Numbered from the stretch's first letter, positions 1-9,029 are shown. The stretch is 64,000 nucleotides of DNA from DATFMP01 sp035266845 (GCA_035266845.1 DATFMP010000075.1:17938-81937), one strand, 5' to 3'. A program made the numbers and translations. The notes: a model not told the origin generated them from the letters alone.

Positions 1-1
1 G

Positions 2-343
2 CTCGCCAACAGCCTCATCTTCCACCCCGCCAGCGCCGTCATCAACGACGGTGCGCGGCGGCACCTGGTGGCCCTGGGCAAGCTGCTGAAGGACACGGAC
101 GGCCCCATTCGCGTGGAGGGCTTCACGGACAACACGCCCGTGCACTCCGGCGAGTTCGCCTCCAACTGGCAGCTCTCGGCCCTGCGCGCCGCCAACATCG
201 CGCAACTGCTGGTGGAGCAGGCGGGCGTCGATCCGCGCCGCGTCTCCGCCGTGGGCTACGGCGGTGCGCGGCCCGTCGCCAGCAACCGCACCGAGGAGGG
301 GCGCGCCCGCAACCGCCGCGTGATGATCGTCATCCCGCGCTAG
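2..343 (+). CDS. motB: MotB-type flagellar motor protein, C-terminal OmpA-like domain (5' truncated by window edge)
   Basis: The open frame runs in from the left edge and ends at the TAG at 341-343, so only the last ~113 residues are seen. They form a peptidoglycan-binding OmpA-like domain: NSLIF near the start, GFTDNTPV, then SNWQLSALRA, then a C-terminal R-rich NRRVMIVIPR. The SNW-x-LS-x-x-RA form is the MotB version of the motif, whereas OmpA and Pal usually have N-x-x-LS-x-x-RA. MotB anchors the stator to peptidoglycan next to MotA in the inner membrane. The N-terminal membrane helix with the proton-binding Asp lies outside the window. The flagellar region from 19 kb onward supports the assignment. 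A general OmpA-family protein is the alternative. Confidence 0.85.
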   Translation, partial: LANSLIFHPASAVINDGARRHLVALGKLLKDTDGPIRVEGFTDNTPVHSGEFASNWQLSALRAANIAQLLVEQAGVDPRRVSAVGYGGARPVASNRTEEGRARNRRVMIVIPR

Positions 344-421
344 GCTGCGCACCGGCCGGCCGGACCCACATGGGGCCCACGGCCCCCACATCGGTTTGCG
401 GCTGTTAGCTACCCACCTTGA

Positions 422-1354
422 CTACGCCCCCAGCGCGGCCTTGAGGGCCTGGGCGGCATCCGCCACGGCCTGCCGGCCCAGCTCGGTGACGCTCATGGTG
501 AAGAAGGCGTGGATGGCGCCCGGGTAGTGCTTCACGGTGACAGGCACGCCCTCGGCCCGCAGGCGTTCGGCGTAGGCCATGCCCTCGTCCAGCAGCACGT
601 CGTACTCCGCAAGCTGCACCAGCGCGGGCGGCAGACCCGCCAGGCTGGGCGCCTTGAAGGGCGTGGCTCGCAGGTCGGGCGCTTGCGACGCGCCGTGCAG
701 GTAGTGGTTCCAGAACCACTGCATGCCCTTGAAGGTGAGGATGTAGCCCTCCCCGTGGGCTTGGCAGGAGGGGCGCGTCGTGTCGTCGTCCACCGCGGGA
801 TAGACCAGGAGCTGGAAGGCCAGCGCCGGGCCCCCGTTGGCCCGGGCAAGCTGGGCCACCACGGCGGCCAGATTGCCGCCCGCGCTGTCGCCGCCGACGG
901 CGAGGCGTGTGGGATCGCCGCCCAGCTCCGCGCCGTGCACGGCCACCCACTGCGTGGCGGCCCAGGCATCCTCCACCGCCGCGGGAAACTTGTGCTCCGG
1001 GGCCAGCCGGTAGTCCACCGAGACCACCAGACAGCCGGACTGCTGCGCCAGCCGCCGGCAAGCGTCGTCGTGGCTGTCCAGGTCGCCGATCACCCAGCCG
1101 CCGCCGTGGAAGTACACCAGGATCGGCAACGGGCTCCCCGTCGTGGCCGCGTACAGGCGGATCGGCACCGGCCCCGCCGGGGCGGGCAGGGTGCGCTGCT
1201 CCACGCGGGGCAGCTCCACCGTACCCTCCACGAACACGGCGCGCCCCTTGGCCATGTTGATGCGCGCCTCCTCCGGCGTGCACTCGTGCAGGGGCGGAGC
1301 GCCCCGCGATGCAATGAAGTCCAGCAGCGCCTGGATTTCCGGGTGTACGGCCAT
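422..1354 (-). CDS. Alpha/beta hydrolase, hormone-sensitive-lipase family esterase
   Basis: This is a 310-residue carboxylesterase-like protein of the HSL (family IV) type. The oxyanion-hole motif HGGGW is followed by GDSAGG carrying the nucleophilic Ser, then the acid in YDVLLDEG and the His in HAFF near residue 285. The length is typical of bacterial HSL esterases. It starts with MAVHPEIQALLDF behind an AAGAGG ribosome site. It is divergent from the LLM monooxygenase gene, with ~200 bp between them. Substrates of the family are short-chain esters and lactones; the actual substrate is unknown. A location among acyl-CoA and monooxygenase genes suggests a catabolic role (inference). Confidence 0.9.
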   Translation of the reverse strand: MAVHPEIQALLDFIASRGAPPLHECTPEEARINMAKGRAVFVEGTVELPRVEQRTLPAPAGPVPIRLYAATTGSPLPILVYFHGGGWVIGDLDSHDDACRRLAQQSGCLVVSVDYRLAPEHKFPAAVEDAWAATQWVAVHGAELGGDPTRLAVGGDSAGGNLAAVVAQLARANGGPALAFQLLVYPAVDDDTTRPSCQAHGEGYILTFKGMQWFWNHYLHGASQAPDLRATPFKAPSLAGLPPALVQLAEYDVLLDEGMAYAERLRAEGVPVTVKHYPGAIHAFFTMSVTELGRQAVADAAQALKAALGA

Positions 1355-1551
1355 GGGTGGCCTCTTGGCTGATGAGGGGATGGGTGGCAGACCGCGCCCA
1401 CCTTAGCGCAGCGGGCCCGGCGGCGCCAAGTCCGTGCCGCCCCCGCACGAATTCGACCGGCGCCGCCGCGCTGTGTTATGTGCAGGGCAGCACGCGCGGC
1501 GCCGGGGGTGCGGCGCGCAGCCACCAGGGAGTCCACGGGGAGGAGACGCCC

Positions 1552-2817
1552 ATGAAGCAGATGTTCTTCCATCTGATGCCCTACACGGAGTTGCCGGACG
1601 ACTTCCGGGCGCGGCATCCGTCCGTGTGGGTGGATATCGACGCGGGGCTGTTCGATCCGCGGCGCGGCCACGCCATGTACAACGAGTTCATGGACGAGCT
1701 GGAGTTCGCGGCAGACTGCGGCTTCGACGCCGTGTGCGTGAACGAGCACCACTCCAACGGCTACGGGCTGATGCCCTCGCCCAACCTGATCGCCTCGTCC
1801 CTGGCGCGCCGCACCACGGACGCGGCGATCTGCGTGATGGGCAACTCGCTGGCGCTCTACAACCCACCCACGCGCGTGGCGGAAGAGTTCGCCATGCTGG
1901 ACTGCATCTCGGGCGGGCGGCTCATCGCGGGCTTCCCCGTGGGCACGCCCATGGACACCTGCTTCGCCTACGGCCAGAACCCCAGCACGCTGCGCGCCCG
2001 CTACTACGAGGCGCACGACCTGGTGATGAAGGCCTGGACCACCCCAGAGCCCTTCGCCTTCGACGGGCGCTTCAACCAGCAGCGCTACGTGAACGTCTGG
2101 CCGCGGCCCATCCAGCAGCCGCACCCGCCCATCTGGATTCCCGGCGGCGGCTCCGTGGAGACGTGGCAGTGGTGCGCCCGCATGGACTACGTCTACGCGT
2201 ACCTGTCCTACTTCGGCTACAAGGCGGGCCAGAGCACCATGCAGGGCTTCTGGGACGAGATGGCGCGGCTGGGCAAGGATCGCAACCCCTACCGCGCGGG
2301 CTTCCTGCAGTTCGTGGGCGTGGCGGAGACGCGCGCGGAGGCCGAGGCGCTGTACCGCGAGCCGGCCGAATACTTCTACGACCGCTGCCTGAACGTGGAT
2401 CCGCGCTTCGCCGGGCCGCCGGGCTACACCACGGAGGCCACCCTGCGCGCCAAGGTGCAGTCGCAGGTGGCGCAGGCCGCGGGCGTGAACCGCAGCTCCA
2501 TCAAGGGCATGGCCCGCACCTGGGAGGACATCCTGGAGCGCGGCTACGTGATCGTCGGCAGCCCGGACGAGGTGGCCGAGCGGTTGCGCGAGGTGGCCAC
2601 GGACCTCAACGTGGGGCATCTGATGCTGCTGCTGCAGTTCGGCAACATGGGCCGCGACCTGGCCATGCACAACACGCGGCTCTTCGCCGAGCGCGTGATG
2701 CCGCAGCTCAGCGGGCTCTTCGACGACCAGTGGGAGGACCGCTGGTGGCCCCGGCCCATGCCGGCTGCCGACCGCGCGGCGCCCCAGCCCCTCCCCCAGG
2801 CTGGTGGCACCCGATGA
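1552..2817 (+). CDS. LLM-class flavin-dependent monooxygenase/oxidoreductase
   Basis: This 421-residue luciferase-like (bacterial LLM) protein starts at an ATG preceded by GGGGAGGAG. Features seen include a TIM-barrel pattern with EFAADCGFDAVCVNEHH near residue 50, CISGGRLIAGFPVG near residue 125, and PRPIQQPHPPIWIPGGGS near residue 190. Family members use reduced FMN supplied by a separate reductase to oxidise alkanes, sulfonates or cyclic ketones; some use F420. The stop codon overlaps the next gene by ATGA, so it is translationally coupled to the alpha/beta hydrolase. A monooxygenase plus hydrolase pair fits lactone or ester formation followed by opening (inference). No flavin reductase is seen nearby. 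Confidence 0.9.
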   Translation: MKQMFFHLMPYTELPDDFRARHPSVWVDIDAGLFDPRRGHAMYNEFMDELEFAADCGFDAVCVNEHHSNGYGLMPSPNLIASSLARRTTDAAICVMGNSLALYNPPTRVAEEFAMLDCISGGRLIAGFPVGTPMDTCFAYGQNPSTLRARYYEAHDLVMKAWTTPEPFAFDGRFNQQRYVNVWPRPIQQPHPPIWIPGGGSVETWQWCARMDYVYAYLSYFGYKAGQSTMQGFWDEMARLGKDRNPYRAGFLQFVGVAETRAEAEALYREPAEYFYDRCLNVDPRFAGPPGYTTEATLRAKVQSQVAQAAGVNRSSIKGMARTWEDILERGYVIVGSPDEVAERLREVATDLNVGHLMLLLQFGNMGRDLAMHNTRLFAERVMPQLSGLFDDQWEDRWWPRPMPAADRAAPQPLPQAGGTR

Positions 2818-3593
2818 GCGGGCCCAGCGAACGAACCGTGCAGGTGAACGGCCAGCCCTGCCGCGTGTGGGAAGCGGGCGAGGGCGAGCCCTTGGGCTTC
2901 CTGGCCGGGCTGGGTGGCCTGCCGCAGTGGCCGCCCGTGCTGGAGCGGCTGGCCGCGCATCGCCGCGTGATCGCGCCCTCGCTGCCGGGCTTCCCGGGAG
3001 GGCTGGGGCACGACGCGCTGGATTCGCACCTGGATTGGCTGCTGGCCACGCGCGACCTGCTCAACGAGGCCGGGCTGGCCGAGGGCGACCTGGTGGGCGT
3101 TTCCGTGGGCGGCGCGCTGGCGGCGGACGTCGCGGCGGTGTGGCCGCACAAGGTGCGCAAGCTGGCGCTGGTAGGGCCCTTCGGGCTGTTCGATGCCGAG
3201 CGCCCGGTAGCGGACGTGTTCGCCCAGCCGCCCCGCAAGCTGGGAGAGGTGGTCTGCGCCGATCCAGGCCGCTTCGCCGCCTTCACCGAGCCGCCGGAGG
3301 GCGCGGACGTGACCGAGTGGGAGATCGTGCAGACGCGGGCCATGGAAGCCGCCGCGCGCATCCTGTGGCCCCTGGGCGATACGCGCCTGGCCCGGCGGCT
3401 GGGCCGCATCCGCGCCGACACGCTGCTGCTGTGGGGCGAGGACGACCGCGTGGTGCCGCCCGCCTACGCGCAGGCCTTCGCTGCCGGGATGAACGCCTCC
3501 ACGCAGATGCGCACCCTCCCCGGCGCCGGGCACCTGGCGGACCTCGACCAGCCCGATGCCGTGGCCGAGGCATTGCTGGCGTTCCTGGGGTAG
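2814..3593 (+). CDS. Alpha/beta hydrolase coupled to the LLM monooxygenase
   Basis: The 259-residue alpha/beta-hydrolase fold protein begins in the ATGA overlap with the LLM gene. The nucleophile elbow is GVSVGGA near residue 99. The acid is probably the Asp in LLLWGEDDRVVPP near residue 212, and the His is in GAGHLADLDQP near residue 240. These are the usual positions for epoxide-hydrolase or MhpC-like C-C and ester hydrolases. It has no signal peptide and is cytoplasmic. The gene ends with TAG-GCTCTG, a partial match to the stop-anchored repeat seen after nnrS and uvrC. Its substrate cannot be told from sequence; coupling suggests it acts on the monooxygenase product. Confidence 0.9.
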   Translation: MSGPSERTVQVNGQPCRVWEAGEGEPLGFLAGLGGLPQWPPVLERLAAHRRVIAPSLPGFPGGLGHDALDSHLDWLLATRDLLNEAGLAEGDLVGVSVGGALAADVAAVWPHKVRKLALVGPFGLFDAERPVADVFAQPPRKLGEVVCADPGRFAAFTEPPEGADVTEWEIVQTRAMEAAARILWPLGDTRLARRLGRIRADTLLLWGEDDRVVPPAYAQAFAAGMNASTQMRTLPGAGHLADLDQPDAVAEALLAFLG

Positions 3594-3616
3594 GCTCTGA
3601 TCTGAACGGCGGCCCA

Positions 3617-3740
3617 GGTACCGGGGGCTTTACCCCCGCACCCCCAGCAGGGAGCGGGACTCCCTGCACCCGTTTTTGCGCCTTAACCCGCACCGGTTCC
3701 GATCCGTATCGGGGGCGTGGGGGCAAAGCCCCCGCACGTA
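3617..3740. repeat. GC-rich double-hairpin dispersed element (family A)
   Basis: This stretch holds gggggctttaccccc, then cagggagcgggactccctg, a short linker and then gtgggggcaaagcccccgcac. Related arrangements occur at 9787, 10870-11021 (inverted), 19492-19646 and near 35067, where the linker after the last hairpin is also similar. It is non-coding and sits between the alpha/beta hydrolase and the carboxyltransferase. On either strand it could form stacked hairpins that end or stabilise mRNA. Confidence 0.7.
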
Positions 3741-3816
3741 GTTGTGTTGGTTCCAGTCTCGCCCTGCCGGGACTGGACTCGGCAGTGCAATGGACACCTT
3801 GCGAGACGCTGACGCC

Positions 3817-5370
3817 ATGAGCTGGGAAGCGGACATCGAGGAGCTGCGGCGGCGCGAGCAGCTCGGGCGCGCCATGGGCGGGCCGGAGAAGATCAAGCGC
3901 CAGCACGACGGCGGCAAGCTCACCGTGCGTGAGCGCATCGACCGGCTGCTGGACCCCGGCTCGCTGCACGAGATCGGCACCATCGCCGGGCGCGCGGAGT
4001 ATGACGCGCAGGGCGAGCTGACGGCGTTCACGCCCGCCAACTTCGTGCTGGGGCGTGGCCGGCTGGAGGGGCGGCGCGTGGTGGTGGCGGGGGACGACTT
4101 CACCGTGCGCGGCGGCGCCAATGACGCGGCCATCAAGGACAAGCTGCTGCTGTCCGAGACCATGGCGCACCGCCTGCGCCTGCCCCTGGTGCGGCTGGTG
4201 GACGGCACGGGCGGCGGCGGCTCGGTGAAGAACATCGAGGTGGCCGGGCATACGCAGCTCCCCGGCTACGAAAACAGCTACTGGCACTGGGTGGTGCAGA
4301 ACATGGAGACGGTGCCCGTGGTCGCCCTGGCGCTGGGCTCCACGGCGGGGCTGGGCGCGGCACGGGTGGCGGCCAGCCACTACTCGGTGATGGTGAAGGA
4401 GAGCTCGCAGATGTTCGTGGCCGGGCCGCCCGTGGTGGCGCGCATCGGTCAGGTGCTGGAGAAGAACGAGCTGGGCGGCAGCCACATCCACACGCGCAAC
4501 GGCGCCGTGGACGACGAGGCCGACAGCGAGGACGAGGCCTTCGCGCGCGCCCGGCGCTTCCTGTCCTACCTGCCCACCTCCGTGTACGATCTGCCCGCGC
4601 GCGGCCCGCAGGAGGACGACCCGCAGCGCCGCGAACCCTGGCTGATCGAGGCCGTGCCACGCAGCCGGCGCCAGGTGTACCTGATGCGCAAGGTGCTGGA
4701 GGCCGTGGTGGACCAGGGCTCGCTGTTCGAGATCGGGCGGCGCTGGGGCCGCTCGGTGATCACGGCCCTGGCCCGGCTGGACGGCTGGCCCGTGGCCATC
4801 CTGGCCAGCGACCCCTACCACTACGGCGGCGCCTGGACGGCGGACGCCTGTCGCAAGGTGGAGCGTTTCGTCGATCTGGCCGAGACCTTCCACCTGCCCG
4901 TGGTGCACTTGGTGGATATCCCCGGCTTCCTGATCGGCATCGAGGCGGAGCAGGCCGCCACCATCCGCTACGGCGCCCGCGCGCTGGCCACCATCTTCCA
5001 GGCGCGCACGCCCTGGTGCTCCATCATCGTGCGCAAGGCCTTCGGCGTGGCGGGAATGGGCCACCAGAGCCACGAGCGCTACGGCATGCGCTACGCTTGG
5101 CCCTCGGGCGATTGGGGCTCGCTGCCCGTGGAGGGCGGCATCGAGGCCGCCTATCGCGCGGACATCGAGGCCGCGCCCGATCCCCAGGCGCGGCTGGCGG
5201 AGATCGAGGCCAAGCTGGAGCGGCTGCGCTCGCCCTTCCGCGCCGCGGAGGCCTTCGCGCCCGAGGAGATCATCGACCCCCGCGACACGCGGCCACTGCT
5301 GTGCGAGTTCGCGGAGCTGGCCGCCCCGCTGCGCACACCCGGGCCCCGCCACCACGGCATGCGGCCGTAG
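3817..5370 (+). CDS. Acyl-CoA carboxylase carboxyltransferase subunit
   Basis: The protein of 517 residues is a biotin-dependent carboxyltransferase with two crotonase-type halves. Seen are RQHDGGKLTVRERIDRLLDPGS near residue 25, a glycine-rich VDGTGGGGSV near 130, and the second-domain signature VDIPGFLIG near residue 365. It transfers CO2 from carboxybiotin to an acyl-CoA such as propionyl-, methylcrotonyl- or geranyl-CoA. The biotin carboxylase/carrier partner is not in this window. I chose the ATG at 3817 because family members I know begin MSW-x-x-E-I-x-x-LRRR. An in-frame ATG at 3790 is possible. The specific substrate is not decidable from sequence. Confidence 0.9.
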   Translation: MSWEADIEELRRREQLGRAMGGPEKIKRQHDGGKLTVRERIDRLLDPGSLHEIGTIAGRAEYDAQGELTAFTPANFVLGRGRLEGRRVVVAGDDFTVRGGANDAAIKDKLLLSETMAHRLRLPLVRLVDGTGGGGSVKNIEVAGHTQLPGYENSYWHWVVQNMETVPVVALALGSTAGLGAARVAASHYSVMVKESSQMFVAGPPVVARIGQVLEKNELGGSHIHTRNGAVDDEADSEDEAFARARRFLSYLPTSVYDLPARGPQEDDPQRREPWLIEAVPRSRRQVYLMRKVLEAVVDQGSLFEIGRRWGRSVITALARLDGWPVAILASDPYHYGGAWTADACRKVERFVDLAETFHLPVVHLVDIPGFLIGIEAEQAATIRYGARALATIFQARTPWCSIIVRKAFGVAGMGHQSHERYGMRYAWPSGDWGSLPVEGGIEAAYRADIEAAPDPQARLAEIEAKLERLRSPFRAAEAFAPEEIIDPRDTRPLLCEFAELAAPLRTPGPRHHGMRP

Positions 5371-5409
5371 GCGGCCGGGCATCGCCAAGTCTGGCAGGCC
5401 GGCACCTCC

Positions 5410-5600
5410 TCCAGACGTCCATCAATCCGGGGGAGTCGTCGCTCCCCCGGCCCCCCTGTTCACGGATTTGTCCGGACGCCGGCAGAGGTTCGCGCGGCCT
5501 CCGTGACCCCATCTGGAACGGGTGCAGGGGCCCCGGCCCCTGCCGGAGGGTGAAGGTGTGGAGGAGGGAGGCAGCGCCTTCCTTCTCCACAAACCCGAAC
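5410..5600. repeat. Palindrome-rich intergenic element with an inverted copy near 26.2 kb
   Basis: The gap after the carboxyltransferase contains ccgggggag/ctcccccgg and a gcaggggcc/ggcccctgc palindrome, then a polypurine run ending in a cluster around 5565-5600. The part 5520-5600 matches the reverse complement of 26200-26280 over about 80 bases with few differences, including the run leading to CAAACCCGAA. No protein is encoded. It lies between two convergent genes. Confidence 0.75.
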
Positions 5601-5635
5601 ACCGACGTCTCTTGGATGCGCGGGGCAGGCCCCCG

Positions 5636-5908
5636 TCAGAAGTCGGCGCCGTTCAGGCAACGCTCGTGGCACCGTTCGCCCGGCTTGAGCAGCGTGCAGG
5701 AGCGCACGGCAAGCTGAGGCGCACCATACCCCGCGGTCAGCGCAGCCTCGAAGGGATGCACGCCGACGCGCGCGTACTCCTCGTGCTCCGGGCAGAAGAG
5801 CCAGGCGCGGTACAGAAAGCGGCCAAGGTTGGTGAGCAGGGGCGCGGCGACGACATACGCCAGGAATACGCCCAGGAAGATCACGGTCAACGTCAGGCTG
5901 GTTACCAT
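5636..5908 (-). CDS. Small single-pass membrane protein, hypothetical
   Basis: This 90-residue protein has one N-terminal hydrophobic helix (LTLTVIFLGVFLAYVVAAPLL, residues ~5-25). A soluble tail with four Cys follows (FCPEHEEYARV near 38, then SC, RC and RC near the end). The tail HPFEAALTAGYG looks like a real folded segment, and the Cys/His could bind metal (inference). The start ATG at 5908 is the first Met of the hydrophobic segment. I do not recognise the family. The gene stands alone between a repeat and the aldo/keto-reductase-like gene. Confidence 0.6.
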   Translation of the reverse strand: MVTSLTLTVIFLGVFLAYVVAAPLLTNLGRFLYRAWLFCPEHEEYARVGVHPFEAALTAGYGAPQLAVRSCTLLKPGERCHERCLNGADF

Positions 5909-6141
5909 GGCTGGCCCCCCATGCAAGGAAGTCCAACTGCCTGTGCCGCCGCTCCGCAGCCTACGCAAAGCGGTGTGCTTTCTCCCCCCCGGGACTTGAA
6001 GCACCGTTGCGGCGATGGGCATCGCCCAGACGAGTGGTTCAATATAGCACGGTCTCGGACGACCGGGGTAATGCCCGCGGTGCCCTGCAGGCGGCCGCGT
6101 GGCGGGCAATGCCCGGGTGCAGGGGCGGTCCGGCGCGGGCC

Positions 6142-7104
6142 TCAGGCCGGCTCGTCCGCGAACTCGCGCTGCTTCTGCGCCGCATAGGCGTCGAAGCGCG
6201 GCGTGGCGCGCAGCCGCTCCAGCAGGGCGCGGTCGGCATCGTCGGGCGTGGGCGCATCCAGCACGGCCAGATTGGCCTGCAGGTGCTCCGGCGTGGCCGC
6301 GCCCAGCACGATGCAGGTCAGCTCCGGCACGCCCAGCACCCAGCGCAGGGCCGCCCGCGCCAGCGCTGTGCGGTCGGCGAGGCCCGCCTCCTCGCCCATG
6401 GGAAACAGGGCGCCCTTGAGGTAGGCCTCGCGCGCCACCACACCCATGCCCGCGGCGTGCGCGGCGGGCAGCACCTGCGCCCTCCCGGCCGTGTCCGCGA
6501 AGTTGAGGTTGATGAACAGCGTGTCGAAGGCCCCGGAGCCGATCTGCGCCAGGTAGGTGGCCTCGCCGCGGAAGGTGTCCGCGCTGGTGAAGCGGATCAG
6601 TCCCTCGGCCTTGAGCCGCTCCGTGGTGTCCTTCAGCCGCGGCAGGTAATCCGGGTGCCCCCGCCAAGCCTCCGGCGTGATGCCCAGGTTGAGGAAGTCC
6701 AGGTGATCGCGGCCCATCAGCTTGAGGATGCGCTGCACCTCGGTCTTCAGCTCGCCATAGTCCGCCATGCGCCGGTTGCCCGGGTCGCGGTCGTACATCA
6801 TCAGCTCGGGCCGCGTCTGCACGAACACTTCGTGGGGCGGGGGCATCTCTCGCAGGTTGCGGCCCAGCGCCTCCTTCTCCGAATCCTGCGTGACGTCGAA
6901 GAAGTTGATGCCCGCATCGTAGGCGGCGCGCAACACGCGTTTGCGGGGCTCCCCACCGAAGCCGGGGAATACGTAGCCCGGCGTGGTGGCCTTCTCCCAG
7001 TCCTCCTCGAAGCCACGCAGCCCGCCGCCCGGCAGGTACTCGTGGCCGCCCAGGCCGATCACGGACAGACGGATGCCGGTGCGCCCGGCTTCGCGATACT
7101 GCAT
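6142..7104 (-). CDS. Aldo/keto reductase-fold protein lacking most of the catalytic tetrad
   Basis: The 320-residue protein has the AKR layout: GLGGHEYLPGG at the N-terminus, DAGINFFDVTQDSEKEALG near residue 70, and GVVAREAY and VLGAATPEHLQANL near the C-terminus, the last resembling the NADP-binding loop. The usual tetrad is Asp-Tyr-Lys-His. Asp is kept (FFDVT), but the Tyr position reads Ser, the Lys position is Arg (VQTRPEL) and the His position is Gly/Asn (LDFLNLGIT). This may be a divergent AKR using another chemistry, or a non-reductase. It starts behind GAAGGAG and lies 36 bp downstream of the CoA-transferase, so the two probably form an operon. Confidence 0.85.
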   Translation of the reverse strand: MQYREAGRTGIRLSVIGLGGHEYLPGGGLRGFEEDWEKATTPGYVFPGFGGEPRKRVLRAAYDAGINFFDVTQDSEKEALGRNLREMPPPHEVFVQTRPELMMYDRDPGNRRMADYGELKTEVQRILKLMGRDHLDFLNLGITPEAWRGHPDYLPRLKDTTERLKAEGLIRFTSADTFRGEATYLAQIGSGAFDTLFINLNFADTAGRAQVLPAAHAAGMGVVAREAYLKGALFPMGEEAGLADRTALARAALRWVLGVPELTCIVLGAATPEHLQANLAVLDAPTPDDADRALLERLRATPRFDAYAAQKQREFADEPA

Positions 7105-7140
7105 GGCACACTCCTTCGGACGGATGAAAGCTGCGGGTGT

Positions 7141-8379
7141 TCAGGCCTGCGCGGCGCCTGTCGTCTTTGGCGCGCCGGCGTCGCTCTCCACGATGCCGCG
7201 CGCCTCCAGGTCGGCCACGCGGGCGTCGTCCAGGCTCAGCTCGCGCAGGATCTCGCGCGTGTGCTCGCCGATGCGCGGCGGCTGCAGGCGCAGCCCCAGG
7301 TCGTGCCCGTCCATCTCGATGGGCAGGCGCGGCAGCCGGGTGCGCAGCCCGCCGGGCAGCTCCACGTCCAGCAGGCGCCCTCCGGCGTTCAGGTGCGGAT
7401 CGTCGAAGAGGTCCTCGGAGCGGGCCACGGGGGCGAAGGGCACGTCGATGCGCTCCAGGATCGCCAGCAGCTCGGCCCGCGAGTGCCGGCGGCAGATCTC
7501 CGCCACCAGCGGGATCAGCGTGGGACGCTCGCGCACGCGGTCCTCGTTGGAGCCGTAGCGGGGATCGTCGCGCAGGTCGGGCCGCGCAAACTCGTCGCAG
7601 AAGCGCCGCCAGTGGTTGTCGCTGGTGATGCCCACGAACACCTGCTCGCCGTCGGCGGTCTCGAAGGGCTCGTAGACGGCCCAGGCGCCCTCGCGCGCGG
7701 GCATAGGCGGCACGGGCTTCCCGCTGGCAGTCTGCCCCGCCATGTGCTGGCCCATCAGGAAGGCGGTGGACTCGAACAGGGCGCTCTTCACGAGCTGGCC
7801 GCGGCCGGTGTGCTCCCGCTCGCGCAGGGCACAGAGGATGCCCAGCACGGCCATGGTGCCGCCGTAGATATCGATGACGGAGGTGCCCGCGCGCAGGGGC
7901 CGCCCAGGCGGCCCGGTCATGTAGGCCAGTCCGCCCATGAACTGCACCACCTCGTCCAGCGCGGGCCGGTGCTCGTAGGGGCCGCTCAGGAAGCCCTTGA
8001 GCGCGCAGTAGACCAAGCGCGGATTGACGGCGGAGAGGTGCTCGTAACCGCAGCCCAGGCGCTCCATGGTGCCGGGCGCGTAGTTCTCGATGAGGGCATC
8101 GGCGCCGCCGGCCAGCCGGTGTGCCAAGGCGCGCCCTTCGTCCGCCTTCAGGTTGAGCGCGATGCTGCGCTTGTTGCGGTTGAACGCGCCGAAGAAGCCC
8201 GCGGCGAAGCCCGGCATGCGGCGGGTGCGGTCGCCGCCCGGCGCCGGCTCCACCTTGATCACATCCGCGCCCAGGTCCGCCAGGATCATCCCGGCCGAGG
8301 GCCCCATGATGGTCTGACTGAACTCCAGCACCCGGATGCCCGCCAGGGGCAGGGGCACTCGTACCTGCTCCGCGCTCAT
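7141..8379 (-). CDS. CaiB/BaiF (class III) CoA-transferase
   Basis: This 412-residue protein is a family III CoA-transferase. It shows LAGIRVLEFSQTIMGPSAGMILADLGADVIKVEPAPGGD at the N-terminus, the NRNKRSIALNLK segment near 65, and the likely catalytic Asp in TSVIDIYGGTMAVLG near residue 170. Such enzymes move CoA between carboxylic acids (formate/oxalate, carnitine, bile acids, succinyl/benzylsuccinate). The Met start at 8379 has GGAGCGAGC upstream. It is the first gene of a two-gene unit with the AKR-like gene. The acids used are unknown; nearby acyl-CoA carboxylase and SDR genes suggest activation of a branched or cyclic acid. Confidence 0.9.
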   Translation of the reverse strand: MSAEQVRVPLPLAGIRVLEFSQTIMGPSAGMILADLGADVIKVEPAPGGDRTRRMPGFAAGFFGAFNRNKRSIALNLKADEGRALAHRLAGGADALIENYAPGTMERLGCGYEHLSAVNPRLVYCALKGFLSGPYEHRPALDEVVQFMGGLAYMTGPPGRPLRAGTSVIDIYGGTMAVLGILCALREREHTGRGQLVKSALFESTAFLMGQHMAGQTASGKPVPPMPAREGAWAVYEPFETADGEQVFVGITSDNHWRRFCDEFARPDLRDDPRYGSNEDRVRERPTLIPLVAEICRRHSRAELLAILERIDVPFAPVARSEDLFDDPHLNAGGRLLDVELPGGLRTRLPRLPIEMDGHDLGLRLQPPRIGEHTREILRELSLDDARVADLEARGIVESDAGAPKTTGAAQA

Positions 8380-8549
8380 GCTCGCTCCGCAACGCCTGTC
8401 TCGCCCCACGCCCCGCTGCAGGCGGCCGCCAGACCGCCACGTACCCGCCCGGGATGGCTCCGCGAGGCTCCCGCGGGCGCCCGGGGCAGCATAGCGCAAA
8501 GTGCCAAGCGATGCGAACCATCGGCGCCCAGCATTCGTTATAAGGATAA

Positions 8550-9029
8550 ATGAGTGCGTTCACCCCCTATTTGTTTCACGCAACCCCCGCCGCGTACCCG
8601 ACCCGGCTCCGGCAGGGTCCGAAACCCGCGCACGGCCGCACCGCGCACCCCTCGCGCCGGCGCGCCCTGCGCCGCGTGCTGGTGCTGAGCGCCGGGCTGG
8701 CCATCGTGCTCGGCGGCACCCTCGCGCCAAGCGTCGCACCCGGCCTGCACCAGGGGCGGCGTGCGCTGGCCGCGGGAGCGACCTTCGGCGTGCGCCTGGA
8801 GATCCGCGCGCCCGTGCGCGTGGTGAGCAGCGCGGCCGTCGGCCCCGCCGGCACCACCCGCCCCGACAGCCCAACCAGCGCGGCTGTGCGCGTGACGGCG
8901 ACGCTGGCCACCGGAGCCGGCGGCACGCTCCAGCGGCTTCCGGCAACCCGCCCCCCGGCGCTCGGCAGCGCGACCGATGGCGGAAACACCGCGCCGGGCA
9001 CGACGGTGGTCACGTTCCTGATTCAGTAG
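8550..9029 (+). CDS. Hypothetical secreted or membrane-anchored protein
   Basis: The reading frame gives 159 residues. A basic N-terminal segment (SRRRALRR, ~36-43) precedes a hydrophobic helix (VLVLSAGLAIVLGGTLAPSVA, ~44-64). The exported part is rich in Val/Thr/Ala with alternating strands (VRLEIRAPVRVVSSAAVG, VRVTATLATG) and ends VVTFLIQ, a beta-rich pattern seen in small surface proteins. An AAGGAT site precedes the ATG. No family is recognised. It is divergent from the CoA-transferase gene and 56 bp ahead of the next gene. The opposite strand is also open, so strand choice rests on the signal-like segment. Confidence 0.55.
   Translation: MSAFTPYLFHATPAAYPTRLRQGPKPAHGRTAHPSRRRALRRVLVLSAGLAIVLGGTLAPSVAPGLHQGRRALAAGATFGVRLEIRAPVRVVSSAAVGPAGTTRPDSPTSAAVRVTATLATGAGGTLQRLPATRPPALGSATDGGNTAPGTTVVTFLIQ

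Noticed and set aside
1090..2670. 526-codon minus-strand frame over the LLM monooxygenase
   Set aside because: It is antisense to a gene with clear family motifs and a ribosome site. The translation is His/Ala/Arg/Val-rich shadow sequence.
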